Positions 13,641 through 24,712 of a DNA stretch of 41,850 nt are shown in pieces. This DNA is from Candidatus Altimarinota bacterium (lineage in GTDB: Bacteria; Patescibacteriota; Gracilibacteria; BD1-5; UBA6164), in the NCBI GenBank assembly GCA_026988025.1, contig JALSMB010000057.1, positions 1 to 41,850 of the forward strand. The letters run 5' to 3'. Positions within the stretch are counted from its first letter, which is position 1, and each line of letters begins with the position of its first letter. The notes under the pieces are model-generated. The model ran no database searches and was not told where the DNA came from. It was given only the letters and a program-made list of their open reading frames with translations. The position numbers were made by a program, and so were the translations under genes.

Positions 13641-14264
13641 CTATTTTGAGTAAAATTCTACTATTTTTTGGATATCGATAATTTGTTCGAAATCTTCTTT
13701 AGTAGGTAACGCTTTAATAGTGATTGATAATTTTTTAGAATCAACTTCTATCCATTTACAACCAGACACTTTACCTTTGTTTTCTTTTGAAAATTCTTCT
13801 AACTCTTCTAATAAAGATTTATATAAAGGACTTTCTTTTAATTTATCTCTTAAAGAGATAACATCTCATACTTTTACTGAAATAGATGGAACATCTACTT
13901 TTACTCAGTTAACTGTGAAATGAGCATGACTTACGAATTGTCTAGATTGTATTCTAGTTCTAGCGAAGTTAGCTCTATAAACTACATTATCTAATCTTAA
14001 TTCGATTAGTTTTAACATTTTTTCTCATGTAGTTCCTTCTGTAGTAGATTTTTGTGCTTTTTTAAAATAAGAAACGAATTGTTTTTCAGATAAACCGAAC
14101 ATTCTTTTCGCTAATTGTTTTTTTCTAAGTTGAGTACCAAATTCTGATGTTTTTCTACTTCTTAAAGGAGCTCTTTTAGAATTGTCTAAATCATATTTTT
14201 CAGTACCAAACAAATTAACACCTTCTCTTCTACAAAGTTTTTTCTTTGGTCAAGTATACCTCAT
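13641..14264 (-). CDS. rpsD: 30S ribosomal protein S4
   Basis: [20 protein letters not shown]...[34 protein letters not shown]...[30 protein letters not shown]. Confidence 0.97.
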
Positions 14265-14330
14265 AGTTAAATTTAAAATTTAAAATTTAAAAGTTTATAT
14301 TTGTTTAATATAAGATTTTATAAATAAGAA

Positions 14331-14723
14331 TTATAATTTTCTTACTTTCTTTTTTCTACATCCATTATGTGGAATTGGAGTAATATCATATATTGCTCTT
14401 AATTCAACACCAGCAGATATCAAACCTCTTATACATTGTTCTCTACCAATACCGATTCATTTAACATAAACGTCAACTGATTCAATAGAATGTAGATTTT
14501 TTGCTCTCTCAATTGCTTGTTCAGCAGTAATTTGAGCAGCATAAGGAGTAGATTCTCTAGCTCCTTTAAAACCAGCAGATCAACCTGTAGCCCAAGTTAA
14601 CACATTACCTTTTTCATCAGTAATACTAACAATAGTATTATTAAATCCAGCCATAATATGAGCTTGTCCGTGTTGAACAATTCTTCTAGTTTTTTTACTT
14701 TTCTTTACAGTTGTTTTAGCCAT
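14331..14723 (-). CDS. rpsK: 30S ribosomal protein S11
   Basis: [45 protein letters not shown]...[17 protein letters not shown]. Confidence 0.97.
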
Positions 14724-14777
14724 AATTTAAAATAAATTTTTATAAAGTATAATATATCTAAAAATTAGATATGTTTA

Positions 14778-15146
14778 TTATTTCTTTTTACCAGCTACTG
14801 CTGTAGACTTACCTTTTCTAGTTTTAGCATTAGTTTTAGTACTTTGCCCTCTAACTGGAAGTCTCTTTCTATGTCTTTGACCTCTATAACAATTAATTTC
14901 TTGTAATCTTTTAATATTACCAGCAACTAATCTTCTAAGATCTCATTCAACAACATAAGTAGATTTAATTTCATCTCTGATTTTATCTAAATCATCTTCA
15001 GAAATTGTTTCTATTTTTGTTGTTTTATTAATTTTAACTTTTGCCAAAATTTCATTAGCAGCAGTTTTACCAATACCATATATATAAGTTAATGCAATTT
15101 CTGCATGCTTACCATTTGGTAAATTCACTCAAGCAATTCTTGCCAT
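14778..15146 (-). CDS. rpsM: 30S ribosomal protein S13
   Basis: [34 protein letters not shown]...[29 protein letters not shown]. Confidence 0.97.
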
Positions 15147-15203
15147 AATTAATAATTATATATTAAATAATGTTTTTTAGTATTAATAAGATTAATATTA
15201 AGC

Positions 15204-15317
15204 TTAACCTTGTCTTTGTTTGTGTTTAGCTATTTCACATATAATTCTTACTATACCTTTTCTTTTTACAACCTTGCATTTATCACACATAGGTTTTACA
15301 GAAGCTCTTACTTTCAT
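15204..15317 (-). CDS. rpmJ: 50S ribosomal protein L36 (37 aa)
   Basis: [37 protein letters not shown]. Confidence 0.97.
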   Translation of the reverse strand: MKVRASVKPMCDKCKVVKRKGIVRIICEIAKHKQRQG

Positions 15318-15371
15318 AGTAATTAATAAATTAATTAAATATTTTACATTCATAAAATGAATGCAAAAAAA

Positions 15372-15602
15372 CTATTTTTGCCTAAAGATTATTCTTCATT
15401 TACTTAAATCATAAGGTGACAGCTCAACTAAAACTCTATCTCACTCTATAAGCTTAATAAAATTTTTCTTCATCTTACCACTCAAGTAACCTTGAATAAT
15501 TCCTCATCAAAACTCTTCTGGTAATTGAATATCAAAAACCAGGCCAGGTAGAGCCTTTGTAATTGTTCACTCTACCTCTATTTTATCTTCTTTATTTGAC
15601 AT
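15372..15602 (-). CDS. infA: translation initiation factor IF-1
   Basis: MSNKEDKIEVEGTITKALPGLVFDIQLPE...[39 protein letters not shown]. Confidence 0.93.
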
Positions 15603-15733
15603 AAATAAATTGGATTAAAATTATGAAGTGCCGGTATTCTATACAAAAAAAGACCAATTGCAAATCTTTTTTCAAAGTTTTTACATTGATCTTATTTATT
15701 ATTTTTTAACTTGACTATATAAACAAAATAATA

Positions 15734-16150
15734 TTAATTAATTTTATTTTTATTTGAAAGTATTCTATCGTTAATTATTAGTTGTATTTTTTTAAATAGA
15801 TTAGGGTGTTTTTTAATTAATTCATTAATAGAAAAAGATAAGATAACTATTAAAACACAATCTGTTAAAGCAACTGCACTAGCCATTCTTTTACTTCTAT
15901 TTCAAAAGATAGCCATTTCACCTAATAATTCTTCTGATTTAACTTCTCAAAGTATCACTTTTCATCAATTAATATTTCTAGTTATTTCAATATTACCTTC
16001 TTTTAATATATACATTGCTGTAGCATAATCATTTTCATGAAAAATTACATCTCATGCTGAAACACGTTTTTCTTGACAAAACATTTGAAGATTATTTTTT
16101 TCAACTTCATTTAAATCTGATAATAATTTTATTCAGTCTAAAATATTCAT
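15734..16150 (-). CDS. cyclic nucleotide-binding (cNMP/Crp-type beta-roll) domain protein without C-terminal HTH (138 aa)
   Basis: GDVIFHENDYATAMYILKEGNIEITRNINGGKVILGEVKSEELLGEMAIFGNRSKRMASAVALTDCVLIVI. Confidence 0.85.
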
Positions 16151-16236
16151 AATTAATTATTAATATGTTATAGTATACTAATATTATAACATAAAATATT
16201 TATAAAAACAAAAAAAATAATATAGTATTACCTATA

Positions 16237-18630
16237 TTATTTTTCTATAATTATTTTATGAATTTCAATATCATCTCACATTTCAATAACAGTATCAGTT
16301 TTTAGATTGATTCAACATTCAATTGGTCACTCTAAATCTTTAACTTCTATCATACCACTCTTAAGTGATTCGATAGTTCAAATTCAAATCATTTTCTTTT
16401 TTCTAATTATCCTAACTTTAGCATTTTTTTCAATAATACTATCTGGTCATACCTTTAAACCAATAATAATAAAACCTTTTCATGTAAAGAAAATTCATCA
16501 TACTTTAGCTTTACCTAATTCAACTTCAATTTCTTTAGGATCAAGCATTCAAGTTACAATTTTTTCAATTCTTTCAGTAATATGATAAATTATCTCACTA
16601 CTTATATATTCAACCTTAGATGATTCCAATACTCATACGGCAGTAGGTAAAACTTTTACATTAAATCAAACTAATATAGCTGAACTTCATTGACCCATCA
16701 CTATATCTCATTCCGTAATAGAACCTACTCATCCATGTATTACTGAAACAGTAGTTTCAGGAGTAGATAATTTTAATAGTGCTCACTTAATTGCCTCTAA
16801 CGAACCATTAGTATCAGCTTTTAAAATAATTTTTAATTGCTTAAGATTTCATGCTTTAATTTTTGACATTAATAATGCAAGACCAGAATCTCATGCTAAT
16901 TTTTGTTTAGCAATTATAACTCTATATTCTTCAGCTTTTTGTTTAGCTAATTCAACAGTATTAACTGATTGTAAAATATCTCAACCATCTACAACTTTAT
17001 CTAATCATACAATTAATAATGGTTCTCATGGTTTTCATAATTTAACTGATTGGTTTTTATAATTTTTTAATATTTTAATTTTTCAAAATGAATCTTGACA
17101 AACAATATTATCAGACATATTAATTGTTCAAGTATTAACTAGAACAGTAGCAACTGGTCCTAATTTACTATCTAAATGTGATTCTATAACTGTAGCTATT
17201 CAAGCTCTATCAGGATTAGCTTTTAATTCTTGCATTTCTGCGGTAAGAAGAATTATTTCTAATAATTCATCAATACCAAAACCAGTGTGAGCAGAAACAG
17301 GAATCATAGGAGTATCTCCTCCCCAATCTTCTGCAGTTAATCAATTTTCAGCTAATTGTCATTTTACATGATCAGGATTAGCTCATTCTTTATCCATTTT
17401 ATTAATTGCAACAATAACAGGAATACCTGCTTCTTTTGCATGATTAATTGATTCAATAGTTTGAGGTTTAACTCATTCATCAGCAGCTACAACAAGTATA
17501 GCAATATCAGTTGATTTAGCTCATCTAGCTCTCATTATAGTAAAAGCTTCATGACCAGGTGTATCTAAAAATGTAATTTTACCATTTTCAGTTTCAACTT
17601 GATAAGCTCAAATACTTTGAGTAATTCATCCTGATTCTCAAGAAGCTACTTTTGCACTTCTTATATAATCAAGTAATGATGTTTTACCATGGTCGACATG
17701 TCACATTATAGATACAACAGGTGTTCTTAAAATTAATTTATCTGGATTTTCTTCCATTAATAAATCTTTTATATTTCAACTAAAAATATCCTCTACTGAT
17801 GCTCAAGTAGAATTATCCTTTTCTAATTTCACCTCAAAAGCTTCAGCTACTATAGATGCTGAATCAAAATCAATTTTAGAATTAATATTCACCATCATTC
17901 AATTTTTCATGAACTCAGCCATAAGCTTAGGTAAAATTACTCACATTTTTTCCGACAACTCTTTCAAAGTTAAAAATTCTGAAACTATTACAGTTTCTCA
18001 TTTTTTTTCTATAAGATTTTGTTTTATATCTTCTATTTTCTTTTCTTCTTTTTTATTTACTTTATTTGATCTAGTAAATGCACCATCATTTTCAGCTCAA
18101 TAAGTAAATCTTCATCTAGTTTTTCTAAATCATCCTGAAAGTGCAGATTTTTTCTTATCATTATAATTTGTAGATTGTCATGCTTTTTTATTAGCACCAA
18201 AATTTTTATTTTGAGATCAAGAATTATTACTTCTTAATTTAAATTTAACATCACCTTCTTTTTTAACTCAATCAGTTTTAGGTTTATTTGAATTATATCT
18301 TGGTTTTTTAGTCCTATCAACATAATCTGGATCACCTCTTTTAATAATTGTAAATTTTTTAGGTTTATTATCCTCTCTTTTAACTACATCCATTTTTTGT
18401 ACAAATGGTTTTTTCTTATTAGTACTATTATCTCTTCTAACAAAAGGTTTTCTAATATTTGATTTTTTTTGATTTCAAGAAACAACCTCATTTTCATTTG
18501 AAGCTATTTTTGGTTTTTTAACTATTATTTTCTTTTTAACTACTATTTTTGGTTTAGACTTATTAGCTGAATCATCCTTAGGAGTAACTTTTGAATAATA
18601 ATCGTCTACTACTGTTTTTTTATTTGGCAT
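16237..18630 (-). CDS. infB: translation initiation factor IF-2 (797 aa)
   Basis: [22 protein letters not shown]...[46 protein letters not shown]...INKMDKEGANPDHVK. Confidence 0.97.
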
Positions 18631-18772
18631 TAATTAATTTTTCTGAATAAATAAAGAAATATTTGGGGTAGGATAAGTATTTTTTAAAAAAAGTCAAAAA
18701 AATATAAAAACTTGTAAAAGTAGTTTTTTTAATTAATCTTTTTTTAAATTTTATATATATAAAAGGACTGTT

Positions 18773-19267
18773 ATGCAAAATAAAATGACGGCACTAGTAA
18801 AAGATTTTTTTAAAAATTTAAATATTTCAATTAATTCAATAGAAATAATTGAAACTGACATTTTAAATACCTTTAATATAAAAATAAAAACTGATGAATC
18901 TTGAATAATAATTTGATCAAATTGAAAAAATTTAGATGCTATACAAAATATATTAAAAATAATGTTATCTAAAATAATTTGAGAAAAAATAAGACTTCAT
19001 TTAGAAATAAATGATTATATTAAAACAAAAGATGATAGATTATTTGATTTTATAAAAAAAGAAATTGAATATGTAAAAAAAACATGAAAAGAAATAAGGT
19101 TACCTTATTATTCATCTTACGAAAGGAAAAAAATTCATTGATTTGTCCATAGTATAAAAGATGACTCAATAAACACTAAAAGTAAATGAGAATGAAGAGA
19201 AAGAAGGCTTTATATATATAAAGAAAAAATAAAACTTACAATAGATATTGATTGAGATGATATATAA
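18773..19267 (+). CDS. jag: KH + R3H RNA-binding protein, Jag/SpoIIIJ-associated-like (164 aa)
   Basis: GIIIGSNGKNLDAIQNILKIMLSK (KH), LPYYSSYERKKIHGFVH...SKGEGRERRLYIYKE (R3H-like); AGGA upstream of the ATG. Confidence 0.75.
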
Positions 19268-19287
19268 AATATATTAAATATAAAAAA

Positions 19288-20439
19288 ATGAGAAAACAAA
19301 GTAAAACTTTTATTATAATTATAATTTTTATTATAACTCTAAGTAGTTTTTATAAAATAAATAAGTTAAATTATATAAAAAAGAATGAAATAAAAAATAG
19401 CTTTATAAAACATCCTGAGAATTTACCAACCAAAGAAACAGCTGTAAATACATCATTTTGATTTAAAAATATAAAAGCTGATTATTACTGGCTAGAAGCA
19501 ATTCAATATATATGATCAAATGCTATAGGTTCAGAATATAAAAAATATCTCTATTCAATGATAGATATTATAACAGAGTTAGATCCTTATTTTGAACATC
19601 CATATATTATTTGAGAACTTTTAATACCAAGTTACAATCAAAGATATGAAGACTTACCTAAATCTGAACAAGATTTAAATATCGAACAATGAATTAAATT
19701 ATGATTGAAATGAATTAAAAATTTTTGTAATAAGAAAAAAATATCATTGATTAAAAATCAAGATAATCTAAATAAAATATGGACAGAAAAAAAATACTTA
19801 GACCCCTGTAAAACTTATGAAATACCTGATTATTTAGCATATATTTATTTTTATTATAAAAATCAGCCAGCAAAAGCATCTGAATATTATAAAATAGCAA
19901 GTGCAGTTAAAACTTGATGATTAGATTGATCTAAAATAATGGCTGCAATTATGGCCTGAAAATGATGAAATAGAGAAAAATCATATTTTATGTTTTTAAA
20001 TATTGCAAAATCTATTAAAAGTACAGATAAAGTATGTCAATCATTCTCAAAAAACCTTGAACAAGTTTGAATTGAAATTTTTAAAAAGAAAAATATTCCT
20101 TTAAATTGAGAAATATTAAAAAATATATGATATTCTAGAGATAAATTATTTTGAAAATTTTCAGAAGATAATGAAAAAGAATTATTATCAGACACATCTT
20201 GCTGAAATTATTTAAATAAATCAATTCGTGAATTAAACCTTGAATATATAGAAAAAGCAGATAAAAAATATTTTCAAAAATACTGAAAACATAGTAAAAA
20301 TGCAAAAGAATTATATCAAAAATGATTTATTGATTACATACCACTAGATTACCAACAATATGATGATTATTCAATAATTTATGAATTTAATCCAGAAACT
20401 TGATTTTATGATTATGTGATGTGAAATTATGATGATTAA
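19288..20439 (+). CDS. membrane-anchored TPR-like hypothetical protein (383 aa)
   Basis: N-terminal hydrophobic segment TFIIIIIFIITLSSFY; KADYYWLEAIQYIG...LYSMIDIITELDPYFEHPYIIGELL; helical repeat appearance. Confidence 0.7.
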
Positions 20440-20467
20440 AAAAGCTTAGATTACTAAGCTTTTTTAT
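20437..20467 (+). terminator. hairpin terminator
   Basis: AAAAAAGCTTAGATTACTAAGCTTTTTTA. Confidence 0.8.
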
Positions 20468-20478
20468 TATTCTAAAAC

Positions 20479-20506
20479 TTGATATATACTACTTTTTATA
20501 TATAAT
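20479..20506 (+). promoter_or_regulatory. putative tig promoter TTGATA-N16-TATAAT
   Basis: about 37 bp upstream of the tig ATG. Confidence 0.6.
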
Positions 20507-20542
20507 CCCGTCATATTTTATAAAATAATATTAAATTATACT

Positions 20543-21847
20543 ATGAAAATAGAAAAAAAATTACTAGAAAATTCAATTGTAGAATTAATAGTAGAAGAAA
20601 GTGCTGCTAATATTGCAAAACATAGAAAAGAAGCTATTGCTCATATAGAAAAAACAGCTGATATACAATGATTTAGAAAAGGTGCAAAAATTCCTGAAAA
20701 TGTATTAATTAGAAAATATGGTGAAGAATCAATTAATAAAATGACTATAGATTTTGCAATTGATAATATGTATAGAACAGCTTTATCTAAAGAGAAAATA
20801 ATGCCTGTTGCTCAATGAGAAATTAAAGAAATTATTTCTGAATCTCCTTTAAAGATTAAAATACATATTGAAGTATTCCCTACAATTGAAATAGATAAAA
20901 AATATAAAAAAATAAAACTAACTAAAAATAAAATTTCAGTTACTGCTGCAGAAGTAAAAGCTGCATTATGAGAAATTGAAACTAAATTTACAAAATTTGA
21001 AGAATCAACTTCAAAAGCTACTAAATGCAAAATGTGAGATAGAGTAACTATTGATACTGATGGTTATGAAAATGAAAAAATGATGGAAAATACTTCTATG
21101 AGAGATTATCCTCTTGTATTATGAGCAAACATTTTAGTTCCTGGTTTTGAAGAACAAATTGCTGGTTGAAAAATAGGTGAAACTTTAGAATTTCCAGTTG
21201 AATTTCCAAAAGATTATCATAATGCAGATTTTGCTGGTAAAAAAACTACTTTTAAAGTTACTATTAAAAAAATCGAAAAAGCAGTTAAACCAGAATTTAC
21301 TGAAGAATTTATAGAACAATTAAGAGGTAAAAAACTTGATTTAGATGGATTTAAAAAACTTATTAAAGAAGAAATCACAGATACTAAAGAAGCAAACGCA
21401 AGAATAGATGAAGAAACTAAATTAATTGATGAATTATTAAAAGTTACTAAAATGGAAATTTGAGCTAACTTATTAAAAAATCAAATTGAAAAAGTTTTTT
21501 GAGAAATTAAAGAAAACATAACTAAAGATAATCTTAAAATGTCAGATTATTTAGAAAGTTTAAAAATGGACGAAGAAAAATATAAAGAAGTAAATGTTAA
21601 ACCTGTTGCTCTAAAAAGATTACAAGGTGAATTAATTTTACATAAATTATATGAAGATGAAAAAATAGAAGTAACTGAAAAAGAATTAAATAAAGAAATA
21701 GAATGAATCTTAAAAAATTATGGTAATCCAGAAGTTATAGATAGACTTAAAGAACTATATGTTCCTGGTACAAAATACTATGAAGAATTGAGACAAAGAA
21801 TGGGTTATAGAAAATTAATTGATACTTTCTTTGAAATAAAAAAATAA
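20543..21847 (+). CDS. tig: trigger factor (434 aa)
   Basis: IQGFRKGAKIPENVLIRKYGEESINK; FKBP-like GDRVTIDTDGYENEK...PLVLGANILVPGFEEQIAGGKIGETLEFPVEFPKDYHNADFAGKKTTFKVTIKKIEK. Confidence 0.95.
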
Positions 21848-21856
21848 AATTAAATA

Positions 21857-21892
21857 AAACAAAAGAAGACTAATTAGTCTTCTTTTGTTTTA
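21857..21892. terminator. bidirectional terminator
   Basis: AAAACAAAAGAAGACTAATTAGTCTTCTTTTGTTTT. Confidence 0.85.
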
Positions 21893-22260
21893 TTTTTAAT
21901 TATATCATTATCATTTATTTTATTATCAGATATGTTTCATTTTTTATCTATTCTTTCTTTAATTATTTCATGAAATATATCAAGATTATCTTCAATCTCA
22001 CCATAGTATTTTTCAAATAAAGTATTAGATGGTCTAATTAAAAGATATATAAATATTCAAAATGGTGTAAAAAATAAAATAATTAAAACGGATACTATTT
22101 GTAGTATTATATTATTTGTTCTATTAGATATATCTTTCATAACCCATAAAAGTATAGAAATCCATATAATGAAAAAATATAAAATTGTAAATTCTATAAA
22201 TACATCAAAAGTTATTCCTTCATATATACTGTTAACTAATCCGACTAAATCTATTTTCAT
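21874..22260 (-). CDS. small membrane protein (128 aa, about 2 TM)
   Basis: MKIDLVGLVNSIYEGITFDVFIEFTILYFFIIWISILLWVMKDISNRTNNIILQIVSVLIILFFTPFGIFIYLLIRPSNTLFEKYYGE. Confidence 0.75.
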
Positions 22261-22271
22261 TTTTATATTAA

Positions 22272-22925
22272 TTATGATAAATTATTTATTTTCCACTCTT
22301 TAATTTTTTTATGATTACCTGATAATAAAATATTAGGTACTTTTTTTCACATAAAAATTTCTGGACGAGTATAAATAGGATATTCTTTTTGTCTATTTAA
22401 CTTATGTGAAAAACTATCTTCTTCTAAAGATTTTATGTTTCATAAAACTCATGGAATATGTCTTATAAATGAATCTAAAAAAACACTTGCTGATAACTCT
22501 CAACTACTCAAAACATATTCTCATATACTTATCTTATAATCAACATATATATCTATTATTCTTTCATCAATTCATTCATAATGTCCACATATTATAATAA
22601 AATCATCTACTAATTTTTCATAATACATTTCTACTTTTTTTTGTGTCAATAAATCTCAACTAGGAGACATATATATAACAGGTATTTTTTTTCAAACTAT
22701 ATTAAAAATATATTCTATAGATTTTGATAAAGGTTCTGGAGATAAAACTTGTCAATGCATTCAATAAGCCTTACTGTCTACCCTTTTAAATTTATCATCT
22801 GAAAAATTATTTAATTTATATAATTCAAGTTCAAATAATCATTTTTCTTTAGCTTTTCAAATAATAGAACTAGAAAAATATGAATTAAAACTTTCAGGAA
22901 ATATAGTAATAATATGTATTTTCAT
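22272..22925 (-). CDS. trmD: tRNA (guanine-N1)-methyltransferase
   Basis: MKIHIITIFPESFNSYFSSSIIGKA...GMHGQVLSPEPL...YMSPSGDLLTQKKV...[53 protein letters not shown]. Confidence 0.95.
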
Positions 22926-22926
22926 T

Positions 22927-23499
22927 TTAATTAATTATATCTAAAACCTCATCTAAAACTTTTTGTGGTGACTGAGTAGCGTCAAGCATATAGTCACATA
23001 ATAGCCTTGCTTCTTTTTCTTCCATTATTGCACTTTTTTCTCTCCTATTTAATTCTTCTTCAGTGATTTCCTCTCATCTTTTTTCTATTCTCTCTCTTAA
23101 TTTTTTAACAGGTATATTCAAAAATATTGTTGTATATTTTTCACTTAATTCAGGTTTATCTTTAATTAATCTCATTAATCATAAAACATCTAATTCTTTA
23201 ATAACAGTTTGTCACTTTTCAATACCATTCAATATAACATCATCATATTTTGTTCCATAATAATTGGTTCAGTGTACAATAGCATATTCAAGAAATTCTC
23301 ACTTTTCTATAGATAATTGAAATTCATCTACAGATATAAAATAAGCATCTACTCAATCTTTTTCAAAATCTCTTTTTTTTCTTGATTTATATGAAAGTGG
23401 TATATGTAAATTAAGTTTTGTTTCTTTAAGTCATTTTATTAATGTTCATTTACCTGCTCAAGAAACTCACATAATAAAATATATATGTCATTCTTTCAT
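22927..23499 (-). CDS. gmk: guanylate kinase (190 aa)
   Basis: YFIMGVSGAGKGTLIKGLK...LSYKSRKKRDFEKDGVDAYFISVDEF...GEFLEYAIVHGTNYYGTK...KELDVLGLMRLI. Confidence 0.93.
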
Positions 23500-23628
23500 A
23501 AAAATTTTGAAAAATATTAAATTAATTATTTATTCAAATATAGGGAAAAAACACTAAAAATCAATCTAAAAATTTACAATTAGTATTTTTTAGTTAAAAT
23601 TTATATAATAAAACTAATTATATTTTTC

Positions 23629-24675
23629 ATGTTAAATTTTTTCAAAAATTATACTTCAACTTTAGCTTTTATTTTTATAGCATATTTTTTTTATAGAGAA
23701 ATTCCATTTTATCAAAATTTTTTAATTAAAGATTTAAATATTAAATTTATAAATTTAAATTTCAATACATTAATAATATATAAAGCTATAATTATAAGTT
23801 ATATAATTTTATTAATTCCATTTTATACATATTTAGAAAATGAAAAATCAAAAGCAAGAAAAATAATAAATTACATAATAAAAAAAATATATAATCTAAA
23901 ATATAAAATTTCAAAAGATGAAAAAATATCTATTTTATCATGGATTGTTAAATTATTTTTTATACCATTAATGATATTGTGGTTAACTCTACATGTTAGT
24001 ACAATGTTAAATAATATATATTATTCTTATAACGATATATCATTTTTAACAACTGAATTTTATTTATATTTTAATAAACATCTTTTTTGGTTACTTTTAA
24101 GTTTTATATTATTTTTAGATTTATTATTTTTTACACTATGATATTTAATAGAATCATCTAAATTTAAAAATAAAATTAAAAGTGTTGATTCAACTTTTAT
24201 ATGATGGTTTGTTGTACTAATTTGTTACCCTCCTTTAAATTCATATACGACAGATCTAATATGATGGTATTCTGTAAATTTTCCTTTCTTTAATAACATG
24301 TATATACATTTAATATTAAATATTTCTATATTAATATTAATGTGAATATATACGCGGGCATCTGTATCTTTATGATTAAAAGCCAGTAACTTAACTAATA
24401 GATGAATAATCAATAAATGACCCTATAAATATGTAAGACATCCAGCATATATAAGTAAAAATTTAGCATGGTGGATAGGTTGATTACCATTATTAATATG
24501 AAACTTATATAATTTAGATTTAAAAAATTTTTTTATTGTATTATTTAGTTTAATAATTTGGACATTTATATATTACCTTAGAGCAATAACTGAAGAAAAA
24601 CATTTAAGTAAAAATAAAGATTATGTTAAATATAAAGAAAATATTAAATATAAATTTATACCTAAAATTTATTAA
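23629..24675 (+). CDS. polytopic membrane protein with isoprenylcysteine carboxyl methyltransferase-like C-terminus (348 aa)
   Basis: multiple hydrophobic helices; NRGIINKGPYKYVRHPAYISKNLAWWIGGLPLL...RAITEEKHLSKNKDYVKYKENIKYKFIP. Confidence 0.8.
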
Positions 24676-24676
24676 T

Positions 24677-24712
24677 AAAAAATATGGAATTAAAATTCCA
24701 TATTTTTTATTG
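24677..24712. terminator. bidirectional terminator
   Basis: AAAAAATATGGAATTAAAATTCCATATTTTTTATT. Confidence 0.85.
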
